In this document: in pieces, positions 1 to 6,874 of the stretch
Layout: each line of letters opens with the position of its first letter
Position numbering within the stretch: the stretch's first letter is position 1
Origin: an uncultured Atopobium sp.
GTDB taxonomy: Bacteria > Actinomycetota > Coriobacteriia > Coriobacteriales > Atopobiaceae
Direction of reading: 5' to 3'
Assembly (NCBI GenBank): GCA_937926845.1
Contig: CALBBS010000097.1
Span: 1 to 9,699 of the forward strand
Length of the DNA stretch: 9,699 nucleotides
Program-made: the position numbers and the translations under genes
Notes under the pieces: model-generated
The model's input: the letters and a program-made list of their open reading frames with translations, nothing else
Databases searched by the model: none
What the model was told of the DNA's origin: nothing

Positions 1-1743
1 CGTCTGGCATTTAAGCCAGAAGATTATTGGGTTATTTCTGGTGTTGCTGCTCCAGAAGATGATGCGGAAGCAACTTTCAAGATGGTTCACCAGACCGCAA
101 GGTTCTGGAATCAGGCTGAAGCTGATGCAGCTTACGCCGTTGTTAAAGATCAAACGCAGGCAACGGTTGTCCAGATTGAATCTCGTAGCAGAAAGCAGCA
201 GCCACCAGCTCCGTTTAACACTACGTCGCTGCAGGCAGCTGCAGCTGCAGAGGGTATCTCGCCAGCTAGAACTATGCGTTTGGCAGAGTCTCTGTACATG
301 GACGGCTTGATTTCATACCCTCGTGTTGATAACACCGTTTATCCAAGTTCGCTTGACTTGAAGGACTGTGTCCGTACGCTGTCTGCAGTTCCTCAGTATG
401 CTCCTACCTGCAAAAAGCTTTTGGGCCAGCCAAAGCTTCATGCCACTCGTGGCAAGCAGGAGTCTACTGACCACCCACCAATTTATCCAACAGCAGCTGC
501 AAATCCAGATGCTTTGCAGCCTCAAGCCTGGAAGCTCTATAACTTGATTGCTCGAAGGTTCCTCGCAACCCTTATGGGTCCAGCTACTATGAGCGGCACT
601 AAGATCACCCTTGATGTTGCTGGTCAGCCCTTTGTTGCAAATGGAACCGTACTGGCTGAGCCAGGCTTTAGAGAGATTTATCCTTTTGGCCTTAAGAAGG
701 ATGACCAGATTCCTGATGTTGGTGAGGGAGAGATTGTCTCTATTCAGTCTTTGTCGCTTGATGCTAAGCAGACAGAGCCACCTGCTCGTTATAGCCAGGG
801 CAAGCTTATTCAGGAGATGGAGAAGCGCGGTCTGGGTACAAAGTCTACTCGTGCCTCCATTATTGATACGCTTTACCAACGTAAATACCTCAAAAATGAT
901 CCCGTTGAGCCAAGCCAGCTTGGCATGGCAATTGTTGATGCGCTCTCGCAGTTTGCACCACACATTACCTCGCCTGATATGACAGCAGAGCTTGAGTCCG
1001 ATATGACAAGCGTTGCCGAGGGCAAAGATACGCGTGATGGCGTTGTTACGCACTCACGAGCTTTGCTTGCAGGCATGATTGATACGCTCATTGACCACAA
1101 AGAAGACCTGTCCGAGGCTATTGCAGATGCGGTTACTGCTGACGCAAAGGTAGGAACCTGCCCTAAGTGCGGCAAAGACTTGGTTGCTAAGAGCTCTCTG
1201 AAGACTCGTGGAAGCTTTGTGGGTTGCATGGGTTGGCCAGACTGCGATGTTACCTATCCACTGCCTCAGGGACGCGTTGAGCCGCTTGAGGGAGAGGCTG
1301 GTGTCTGTCCAGAGTGTGGTGCTCCTCGCGTAAAGGTCCAGCCGTTTAGACAACGTGCCTATGAGACTTGCATCAATCCAGCTTGTCCTACCAATGCGGA
1401 GCCAGATCTTATTGTGGGCGAGTGCCCAACCTGTAAGGTAAATGGCACGCATGGGGATCTGGTGGCTCATAAGTCAGAGCGTACGGGCAAGCGCTTTATT
1501 CGCTGCACCAACTACGAGGAGTGCGAGACCAGCTATCCTCTGCCTGCTCGTGGAAAGCTCGAGAAGACCGATGAGGTCTGCCCAGATTGTGGCGCTCCTA
1601 TGGTGGTTGTTACTACTCAGCGTGGTCCTTGGAAGCTCTGTCCAAACTATGACTGCCCTGGTAAAGAAAAGAAAACTGCCCCGCGTAGAGGCGCTCGTAA
1701 GAGTACTAAGAGCACCAAATCCACCAAGGCAGCAAAAAAGTAA
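1..1743 (+). CDS. topA: DNA topoisomerase I, archaeal-like type IA, 3' part (5' end outside the window)
   Basis: Type IA topoisomerase that relaxes negative supercoils through a 5'-phosphotyrosine link. The reading frame is open from base 1, so the N-terminal Toprim region is missing and 580 residues remain. The active-site Tyr is at fragment residue 106 in GLISYPRVDNTVYP, followed by the conserved Arg two residues later. DHPPIYPT is at 157-164 and GLGTKSTR at 277-284. From memory of the family, these three motifs match archaeal TopA (YPRTDNTVYP, DHPPIYP, GTKSTR) rather than the usual bacterial forms (TYMRTDS, AHEAIRPT, GRPSTY). Four CxxC...C zinc ribbons follow, starting near residues 387, 436, 475 and 527, and then a Lys-rich tail with three KST repeats that probably aids DNA binding. 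A hairpin terminator lies just downstream. The family is certain; the archaeal-type label is an inference from motifs. The methionine at base 82 is internal, because the homology continues upstream of it. Confidence 0.95.
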   Translation, partial: RLAFKPEDYWVISGVAAPEDDAEATFKMVHQTARFWNQAEADAAYAVVKDQTQATVVQIESRSRKQQPPAPFNTTSLQAAAAAEGISPARTMRLAESLYMDGLISYPRVDNTVYPSSLDLKDCVRTLSAVPQYAPTCKKLLGQPKLHATRGKQESTDHPPIYPTAAANPDALQPQAWKLYNLIARRFLATLMGPATMSGTKITLDVAGQPFVANGTVLAEPGFREIYPFGLKKDDQIPDVGEGEIVSIQSLSLDAKQTEPPARYSQGKLIQEMEKRGLGTKSTRASIIDTLYQRKYLKNDPVEPSQLGMAIVDALSQFAPHITSPDMTAELESDMTSVAEGKDTRDGVVTHSRALLAGMIDTLIDHKEDLSEAIADAVTADAKVGTCPKCGKDLVAKSSLKTRGSFVGCMGWPDCDVTYPLPQGRVEPLEGEAGVCPECGAPRVKVQPFRQRAYETCINPACPTNAEPDLIVGECPTCKVNGTHGDLVAHKSERTGKRFIRCTNYEECETSYPLPARGKLEKTDEVCPDCGAPMVVVTTQRGPWKLCPNYDCPGKEKKTAPRRGARKSTKSTKSTKAAKK

Positions 1744-1750
1744 ACGTATG

Positions 1751-1777
1751 ACGGTGCATCGAGAGGTGCACCGTTTT
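1751..1777 (+). terminator. Probable intrinsic terminator of topA
   Basis: An inverted repeat, ACGGTGCATC and GGTGCACCGT, starts 7 nt after the topA stop. It forms a 10-bp stem with one T-G wobble, closed by a GAGA (GNRA-type) tetraloop at 1761-1764. Four T residues follow, the first of them within the stem. The T tract is short, so termination may be partial and some transcripts may continue into tmk. Confidence 0.65.
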
Positions 1778-1842
1778 CGGAAGAACGAGCGTCCCTCTCC
1801 AACGCCCGCTCCGTACGTATTTTTACCCATTTTTGAGCACTT

Positions 1843-1873
1843 TTCATGTGGAAATGCGCAAAACCTTTAGAAT
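1843..1873 (+). promoter_or_regulatory. Weak candidate promoter upstream of tmk
   Basis: TAGAAT at 1868-1873 matches the -10 consensus TATAAT at five of six positions and lies about 60 nt before the tmk start. The best -35 partner I can find is TTCATG at 1843-1848, which is poor (three of six matches) with a 19-bp spacer. A promoter here makes sense because a terminator precedes it, but the -35 support is weak. Confidence 0.25.
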
Positions 1874-1919
1874 ATTTATGGCGAGAAACACAATCTGCCT
1901 GTATCGTGAGATAGTTAAG

Positions 1920-1927
1920 AGGGAGGG
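1920..1927 (+). promoter_or_regulatory. Ribosome binding site that fixes the tmk start
   Basis: A purine-rich AGGGAGGG tract sits 4 nt before the ATG at 1932. It supports that start over the in-frame TTG at 1833. The intervening codons show no kinase homology and would give an unusually long N-terminus. Confidence 0.7.
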
Positions 1928-1931
1928 AAGC

Positions 1932-2591
1932 ATGAACAAAAACACACGTACATCACAAGGCTTGTTTATCACGCTTGAAGGCGTTGATGGCTGTGGTAAG
2001 TCAACACAAGCTTCTCTTCTGCGAGAAGACCTTGAAGCTCTTGGCTTTGATGTGGTCTTTGTTCGTGAGCCCGGTGGAACTGCTATTTCTGAGCAGATTA
2101 GAGGCGTGGTACTTAATCCAGAAAACGGCATGATGTGCGATGAGTGTGAGTTGTTGCTCTATGAAGCAAGTCGTGCCCAGCTGGTAGGAGAGGTTATCCG
2201 ACCAGCTCTAGCTGCGGGCAAGATTGTTCTGTGCGATCGTTTTTACGATTCTACTTTTGCCTATCAAGCAGCTGGTCGCGGTCTTGATACAGACCTCGTT
2301 CATCGTGCAAATCGCTTGGGAAGCTGTGGGGTTTCTCCTGATAGAACCCTTGTTTTTATGCTTGAGCCAACGGTTGCACATGCGCGTGCTACGCAAAATG
2401 ACGCCGATAGACTAGAAGCAGAAGGTGTTGCCTTCCAGGAGCGTGTTTTTGCTGGTTATAGGCAGCTTCTGCAAGATGAGCCAGAGCGCGTAAAAGCTGT
2501 TGATGCAGACGGCACAATTGATGAGGTTCGCGCACGTACTCGTCAGCTGTTAGCAGATCTTATTCCTGGTATTTGTGAGCTTGGTGAGTGA
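1932..2591 (+). CDS. tmk: Thymidylate kinase (dTMP kinase)
   Basis: Phosphorylates dTMP to dTDP with ATP in the cytoplasm, an essential step to dTTP. The protein is 219 residues, normal for the family (about 205-215). The P-loop GVDGCGKST is at 17-25 with the typical preceding FITLEG strand. REPGGT, part of the dTMP site, is at 45-50. The DRFYDST.AYQ motif at 102-112 supplies the Asp-Arg pair, and DRLE near 159-162 lies in the LID region. The ATG at 1932 was chosen for its strong purine-rich Shine-Dalgarno and the right distance to the P-loop. It is first in a tight cluster with holB and ricT, an arrangement seen in both Actinobacteria (topA-tmk-holB) and Bacillus (tmk...holB-ricT). The only mild oddity is Cys in the P-loop position that is often Ala. 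Confidence 0.96.
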   Translation: MNKNTRTSQGLFITLEGVDGCGKSTQASLLREDLEALGFDVVFVREPGGTAISEQIRGVVLNPENGMMCDECELLLYEASRAQLVGEVIRPALAAGKIVLCDRFYDSTFAYQAAGRGLDTDLVHRANRLGSCGVSPDRTLVFMLEPTVAHARATQNDADRLEAEGVAFQERVFAGYRQLLQDEPERVKAVDADGTIDEVRARTRQLLADLIPGICELGE

Positions 2592-2598
2592 TCTGTTT

Positions 2599-3768
2599 AT
2601 GACTCAAGAGAGCGCACATACTACTCAGAACACCTATCCACTTCCTCAGGCACTTACCCGCCTTCAGGATCAACCTCAGGTTCAGAACTTGCTTGCACGC
2701 GCACTTCATGAGCACAAGCTTGGTCATGCCTATTTATTTGTAGGTGCTCCTGGCTCTGGTAAAGGCCTTGCAGCCAAGGCTTTGGCGCAGTGTGTTCTCT
2801 GTGCTCAAGGTGGCGACGCTGCCTGTGACGACTGCATTCGTATTTCTCGCGGTACTCACCCTGACGTGCACGTACTTACTCCAGCTTCCGCAAATGGCTA
2901 CCTCATTGAGCAGATTCGTCAGCTCATCGCTGATGTTAGTCTGGCGCCTATGCGCTCAACTCATAAGATTTACGTGATTGACCGCGCTGATTTGCTCAGA
3001 GAAAATTCTGCAAATGCACTGCTCAAAACTATTGAAGAGCCACCTGCAGACACCATCTTTATTCTGTCTGCACGTTCTTCTTCTGCGGTGCTTCCCACCA
3101 TTGTTTCTCGTTGTCAGGTAGTTGCGTTTAGAACACTCACTGACGCTGCTGCTAAAGCCGCTATTATGCGAGAGATTTCCGCCACAGAGCAGGAAGCTCG
3201 TATTGCGCTTGCAGCAACAGGAACCCCTGGTAGAGCTGTGGAGTTTTTGCAGTCTTCTACGCGAAAAAACATTCGCAGACAGCTCATTGATGTTTTTGGT
3301 AACCTGCTTAGAAATGACTCGTGGGATGTACTCACTTCCGCAAAAGAGCTGATAGAAGCTGCAAAAATTCCTCTAGGGGATGTAAGACGTGCCCAAGAAG
3401 AGGCGCTTGCTCAAAATGAAGACTTTCTTACCAGCGCTGCGTTAAAGCAGGTTGAGGCGGCAAATAAGCGAGAACTCACAGCGCGCGAGCGTTCGGGTAT
3501 CATAGAAATGTTGGCAATTCTGGAATCGCTTCTTCGCGACGTACTGTTATGTTGCGAAGCGGTTGATGAAGAGATAGTAAATACGGATGCAGCAGGCATT
3601 ATTGACCGTGTGGCATCTCAAACTCATACCCAGGGTGTTTTGGGGGCTCTTGCTGCGGTGCAAGAGGCTCAATACAACCTGGATCGCTCTGTTTCTCCCC
3701 AGCTAACCCTTGAGGTTATGCTGCTGCATATCAAGGAGGCACTTACATGCCCACCGTTGTCCCGGTGA
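2599..3768 (+). CDS. holB: DNA polymerase III clamp loader subunit delta prime
   Basis: Stator subunit of the clamp loader that opens the beta clamp and loads it onto primed DNA. From the ATG at 2599 it has 389 residues. The AAA+ fold is clear: a P-loop-like GAPGSGKG at 49-56 ends in Gly rather than Ser/Thr, and the Walker B-like strand IYVIDRAD (124-131) lacks the DE pair, both expected in a non-hydrolysing delta prime. ENSANALLKTIEEPP is at 135-149 and the arginine-finger SRC is at 170-172. Cysteines 65, 68, 76 and 79 may bind zinc. The C-terminal part is helical, as in collar domains. It begins 7 nt after the tmk stop and overlaps ricT by 22 nt. An in-frame GTG at 2575 inside tmk is an alternative start; I prefer 2599 because GGTGAG at 2583-2588 precedes it. 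DnaX is unlikely given the degenerate ATPase motifs and short length. Confidence 0.92.
   Translation: MTQESAHTTQNTYPLPQALTRLQDQPQVQNLLARALHEHKLGHAYLFVGAPGSGKGLAAKALAQCVLCAQGGDAACDDCIRISRGTHPDVHVLTPASANGYLIEQIRQLIADVSLAPMRSTHKIYVIDRADLLRENSANALLKTIEEPPADTIFILSARSSSAVLPTIVSRCQVVAFRTLTDAAAKAAIMREISATEQEARIALAATGTPGRAVEFLQSSTRKNIRRQLIDVFGNLLRNDSWDVLTSAKELIEAAKIPLGDVRRAQEEALAQNEDFLTSAALKQVEAANKRELTARERSGIIEMLAILESLLRDVLLCCEAVDEEIVNTDAAGIIDRVASQTHTQGVLGALAAVQEAQYNLDRSVSPQLTLEVMLLHIKEALTCPPLSR
3733..3739 (+). promoter_or_regulatory. Strong ribosome binding site for ricT inside holB
   Basis: AAGGAGG is a near-perfect Shine-Dalgarno, 7 nt before the ATG at 3747. It lies within the holB coding sequence and fixes the ricT start 22 nt before holB ends, which implies translational coupling. 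Confidence 0.85.
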
Positions 3769-5312
3769 AATTTGAATACGCCGCGCGCGACCTTTGGTTT
3801 GACCCAAAGGAGTCCGGCGTTCTTGAAGGTGACCACGTTATCTGCCAGACCGAGCGCGGTCTAGAGATTGGTCTTGCTGTTGCTGACCCTCGTGAGATTT
3901 CTCAGGAGGAGTTTGAGTACAAGACAAATAAAGCCGAGCTCAAAGACGTTGTTCGTGTAGCAACTGAAGAGGATCTATCTCGCGCAGAAGAGCTTGCCGC
4001 TAAGGGCGAGGCTGCGCTTCCTGTGTTCAGGAAGTTTGCTGTTCAAGAAGAACTTGAGATGAAGCCTATTGGTGTCGAGTACCTTTTTGATGGCGAGAAG
4101 GTCGTGTGTTACTTCTCGGCTGATGATCGTGTGGACTTTAGGCAGCTTGTTCGTGAGCTTTCCCATGAGCTTCACGAGCGCATTGACATGCGTCAGATTG
4201 GCGTCAGAGAAGAAGCAGCGGTTATCGGTGGTTATGGTCACTGTGGCCAAGAGCTTTGTTGTAGAAGGTTTGGCCTTTCTTTTGAGCCAGTTTCTATCCG
4301 CATGGCAAAAGAGCAGGATTTGCCTCTGAACTCCACTAAGATTTCTGGTGCGTGTGGCCGCTTAATGTGCTGCTTGCGCTATGAGTTTGAAGCCTATCGC
4401 GACTTCAAAAACCGTGCTCCAAAGCGCAATGCCGTCATTGAGACTCCTCTAGGCATGGCAAAAATTGTTGAGTACAACACGCCAAAAGAGGAGATTGCGC
4501 TTCGTCTTGAGAGCGGCAAGGTGGTACGTATTCCTCTTGCTGATATGGACACATCTCCTGCGGCACAGCAGAAGTCGGAAGACCTTGGCTGTTCTTGCAG
4601 GCCAGATAGTGTTTCTCGCGCTGCACTTGAGCGCCTTGAATCTGTTGAGGTTCAGATGGCGCTGGCAGAGCTTGATAGGGCAAACGGTCTGATTGTTGAT
4701 GAAGAGCCAGAGATTAACCCTGACCTCTTTGTCACAGAGACTCCAAGGCGCAAGCGTGAACGCTTTGAGCAGAACTCTGCAAATAAGCAGGAAAACGTCA
4801 AGAATTCCGGTGCAAGAAATGCTCGAGAAGAACAAGGCGCTCAAAGTTCTTCTCGCACCCGCCGTGTAAGAACTTCAAAGAATGCTCAGGTCAACCCTGG
4901 TTCCAGCACTTTTGATGCTGCAACAGATACGCTTCGTCGTACCCGCCGCCGTCATCACGCAACGGATGAAGGTGCTGCAAATACTCAGGCTCCTCAGAAG
5001 AATGAGCAGGGTACAGCTCCTGCGCAGAAGCAACCTCAGGGTAAGCGTTTTAGAAGGACAGATGTTCCTCAGGGCGCACAGAGAACTGGTGAGGCTCAGG
5101 CACCAGTTCGTGCAAAGAGGACTCGTCGTCCAGGCGATAGAGCGGGCATGAAGACTCAGAGCGCTTCACAGAGTGCTCCACAGAATGCTTCTGGTTCTAG
5201 CGGTGCACCTAACGCTGCATCTAGAGATGCTCAGCCACAGAATGCTACGCGTCGTAGGCATAGAAGAGCTGGACGTGATGATCGCGGCCGCGGTTCAAAG
5301 GACAACGCGTAA
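3747..5312 (+). CDS. ricT: RicT/YaaT-family PSP1-domain protein with long Arg-rich tail
   Basis: A 521-residue protein whose first roughly 310 residues form a PSP1-domain protein of the RicT (YaaT) family. In Bacillus subtilis RicT joins RicA and RicF in a complex that carries iron-sulfur clusters and controls RNase Y-dependent mRNA maturation. The family Cys motifs are intact: GHCGQELCC at 164-172 and GACGRLMCC at 201-209, with FEPVSIRMAKEQ between them. An extra CSC pair is at 282-284. After about residue 331 the sequence becomes low-complexity, rich in Gln, Asn, Ala and Ser with repeated Arg clusters (RRKRER, RRTRRRHH, KRFRR, RRRHRRAGR), about 190 residues that the roughly 275-residue Bacillus protein lacks. 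The position directly after holB matches Bacillus. The start is set by AAGGAGG. The family is secure; the RNase Y role here is inferred. RicA, RicF and YabA are not in the window. Confidence 0.9.
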   Translation: MPTVVPVKFEYAARDLWFDPKESGVLEGDHVICQTERGLEIGLAVADPREISQEEFEYKTNKAELKDVVRVATEEDLSRAEELAAKGEAALPVFRKFAVQEELEMKPIGVEYLFDGEKVVCYFSADDRVDFRQLVRELSHELHERIDMRQIGVREEAAVIGGYGHCGQELCCRRFGLSFEPVSIRMAKEQDLPLNSTKISGACGRLMCCLRYEFEAYRDFKNRAPKRNAVIETPLGMAKIVEYNTPKEEIALRLESGKVVRIPLADMDTSPAAQQKSEDLGCSCRPDSVSRAALERLESVEVQMALAELDRANGLIVDEEPEINPDLFVTETPRRKRERFEQNSANKQENVKNSGARNAREEQGAQSSSRTRRVRTSKNAQVNPGSSTFDAATDTLRRTRRRHHATDEGAANTQAPQKNEQGTAPAQKQPQGKRFRRTDVPQGAQRTGEAQAPVRAKRTRRPGDRAGMKTQSASQSAPQNASGSSGAPNAASRDAQPQNATRRRHRRAGRDDRGRGSKDNA

Positions 5313-5740
5313 TGTATACGCTTAAGACTGAATATGCCTTTGACTCAGCGCATTTTCTTACCAACTACTATGGCAAGTGTGAGAACCTGCATGGCCATCG
5401 TTGGCACGTGACTGCCTGCATTTCAACTGCAGAGCTTGGTGAGTCTGGTACAGAAAAAGATATGGTTATGGACTTTGGTGTCTTTAAGCGCAAGGTCCGC
5501 GCATTGTGTGATTCCCTTGATCATACGTTTTTAATTGAGGAAGGATCTCTCTCTGAAAAGACACTGAGCTGTCTTAAAGAAGAGGGTTTCTCGCTTACCA
5601 TTTTGCCTTTTAGAACAACAGCAGAAAATCTGGCAAAGTATCTCTTTGAGCAACTTGAGGCAGAAGGTTTGCCCGTCTCTTCCGTTGAGGTTGATGAGAC
5701 CCCTAACAATTGCGCCATATATTCAAAAAATATGAAGTAA
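5312..5740 (+). CDS. queD: 6-carboxytetrahydropterin synthase (QueD/PTPS family), possibly dual QueD and folate-type
   Basis: COG0720 tunnelling-fold enzyme of 142 residues acting on dihydroneopterin triphosphate. Zinc ligands are His14 (FDSAHFL), His27 and His29. The catalytic Cys23 lies in CENLHGH at 23-29. The Asp70-His71 pair is in LDHTFL, FRTTAEN is at 100-106, and the pterin-anchoring Glu129 is in VDETPNN. QueD makes 6-carboxytetrahydropterin for queuosine synthesis. Glu24 directly after Cys23 also fits the ExxHGH motif of folate-type PTPS-III enzymes, so a dual role is possible. The start codon overlaps the ricT stop by one base (TAATG), and AAAGGA at 5297-5302 serves as its ribosome binding site. 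No queC, queE, queF or fol gene is nearby. Mammalian-type pterin synthase activity is unlikely in this context. Confidence 0.9.
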   Translation: MYTLKTEYAFDSAHFLTNYYGKCENLHGHRWHVTACISTAELGESGTEKDMVMDFGVFKRKVRALCDSLDHTFLIEEGSLSEKTLSCLKEEGFSLTILPFRTTAENLAKYLFEQLEAEGLPVSSVEVDETPNNCAIYSKNMK

Positions 5741-5762
5741 CCTGTTGTTTTTTAAAGCTCGT

Positions 5763-5791
5763 GTGAGCAACATAACCTCGATGGGTATACT
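5763..5791 (+). promoter_or_regulatory. Candidate promoter for the GH5-like gene and rsmI
   Basis: TATACT at 5786-5791 matches the -10 consensus at five of six positions. GTGAGC at 5763-5768 is a weak -35 (TGA core) with a 17-bp spacer. Transcription would start near 5798, about 36 nt before the ATG at 5834. The spacing is ideal but the -35 is poor. Confidence 0.4.
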
Positions 5792-5825
5792 CTACGTATG
5801 TAGAGGTTTTATCTTTTATCGAGGT
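5775..5825 (+). promoter_or_regulatory. Nested hairpin leader that can mask the ribosome binding site of the GH5-like gene
   Basis: The outer arms ACCTCGAT (5775-5782) and ATCGAGGT (5818-5825) pair over 8 perfect base pairs. The right arm contains the GAGG core of the Shine-Dalgarno. Inside lies a second hairpin, CTCTAC-GTAT-GTAGAG (5790-5805), followed by GTTTTATCTTTT, which resembles a weak intrinsic terminator. The pairing is visible in the sequence; any regulatory role is inferred. Confidence 0.45.
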
Positions 5826-5833
5826 GGAATTTC

Positions 5834-6874
5834 ATGGCTCACGGAGCATTGCGGGGTGTCAATTTAACCGGTTGGCTTACGCTTGAACCGTGGGTAACTC
5901 CTGAGCCGTTTGCACGCACAGGTTGCGTTGATGAGGCTCAGCTCATTAAAGCACTTGGTGTTGAGGCTTACCATAATTTGGTTAAAGCGCATCGTTCTTC
6001 ATTTATTCAGAGTTCTGACTTTGTCAGCATTGCCGCACGTGGTTTTAATGCGGTAAGAATTTCTGTACCTTGGTACGTTTTTGATGAAGAAGCTGCTGGG
6101 ACTCCATATGTAAGTTGCATTACTGAGCTTGATAGAGCTCTTGAATGGGCAGAAGAACTTGGCCTGCACGTTATTTTTGTACTGGCAGTAAATCCAGGTT
6201 TGCCTGATGGCTTGAATGACCAGCCAGGTGGTGCTCCGCGCACTAGAATTTCTGGGGAGAAATCTCTTTCTATTCTGCATAAGCTTGCCCTTCACTACGC
6301 TCACCGCAGCGGTTTTTATGGCATCGAGGTAGCCGATGAGGTTAAGCCTCGTGTGCGCAAGGGCTTTAAGCTCACAGATGGTATTCCTGGTCACTCGCTG
6401 AGAAACTATTATCGCCGTGCTTATGAGACCATTAGATCTGTAGCAGGAGAAGAGCCTGTGGTCATTCTTCCAGATGGTGGTTGGCCTCAGGGATTTAGGC
6501 GTTTTATGAGCCAGCAGGCCTATCAAAACGTTTGGCTTGACGCGCACCTTGATAAACCCTGCGAGGGAATTGATTGTTCGGGTCCTCGCGGTGTACAGCA
6601 GCTTATTGATAAAAACGAAGCGTATTTGAAGACTTCTGCTTCAGGCGGTCTGCCGGTCATGGTGGGTAAGTGGTCAGCATCACTGCCAAGTATTGATGGC
6701 GCTATGACGGCAGAGGGAAGAATTGCGCTTGAGCGCATTTACACTTCCGGTCAGCTCAAAGTGTACAATACGTGTCCTGCATGGTTCTTCCAGACTTGGA
6801 AGACCTCCGCATTTTTGGCTGCATGGGACGCACGCGTTGCGCTTGCAACGTTTGAGAGGGGAATGCTCGAGTAA
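5834..6874 (+). CDS. Glycoside hydrolase family 5-like protein (exo-1,3-glucanase type), probably inactive
   Basis: A 346-residue protein resembling the TIM-barrel of fungal-type exo-beta-1,3-glucanases (GH5). GVNLTGWLTLEPWVTPEPF is at 8-26, SDFVSIAARGFNAVRISVPW at 61-80, and WFFQTWKT at 317-324. The fold landmarks Arg75 and His238 remain. Residues needed for catalysis do not: the NEP loop reads DEV (168-170, acid/base Glu169 kept), the barrel-strand His appears replaced by Ala118, and the family motif GEWSAA reads GKWSAS with Lys279 where the nucleophile Glu should be. There is no signal peptide or membrane segment, so it should be cytoplasmic. The reading frame is intact, with a good ribosome binding site (GAGGTGG, 5821-5827), which argues for a maintained gene. 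It overlaps rsmI by one base. Alignments are from memory. Function unknown: a sugar-binding or regulatory pseudoenzyme, or a hydrolase with altered chemistry. Confidence 0.75.
   Translation: MAHGALRGVNLTGWLTLEPWVTPEPFARTGCVDEAQLIKALGVEAYHNLVKAHRSSFIQSSDFVSIAARGFNAVRISVPWYVFDEEAAGTPYVSCITELDRALEWAEELGLHVIFVLAVNPGLPDGLNDQPGGAPRTRISGEKSLSILHKLALHYAHRSGFYGIEVADEVKPRVRKGFKLTDGIPGHSLRNYYRRAYETIRSVAGEEPVVILPDGGWPQGFRRFMSQQAYQNVWLDAHLDKPCEGIDCSGPRGVQQLIDKNEAYLKTSASGGLPVMVGKWSASLPSIDGAMTAEGRIALERIYTSGQLKVYNTCPAWFFQTWKTSAFLAAWDARVALATFERGMLE

Noticed and set aside
313..1053. Minus-strand open frame of 246 codons opposite topA
   Set aside because: No family motifs, no ribosome binding site considered convincing, and complete overlap with conserved topA sequence.
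1787..1825. Second terminator after topA (GAGCG and CGCTC arms followed by T-rich sequence)
   Set aside because: Only five pairs with a 15-nt loop and the T run is displaced; the hairpin at 1751-1777 is much better.
1833..1931. Upstream TTG start extending Tmk by 33 residues
   Set aside because: The extra residues show no kinase homology, the product would exceed the family length, and ATG 1932 has a strong ribosome binding site.
2599..3768. Assignment as DnaX (tau/gamma) rather than delta prime
   Set aside because: The P-loop ends in Gly, the Walker B DE pair is missing, and the protein is short and sits in the tmk-holB-ricT context.
4881..5309. Short direct repeats such as CAGAATGCT in the ricT tail as a repeat array
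   Set aside because: Copies are few and irregularly spaced, and they reflect repeated Gln-Asn-Ala codons in low-complexity protein, not a CRISPR or tandem array.
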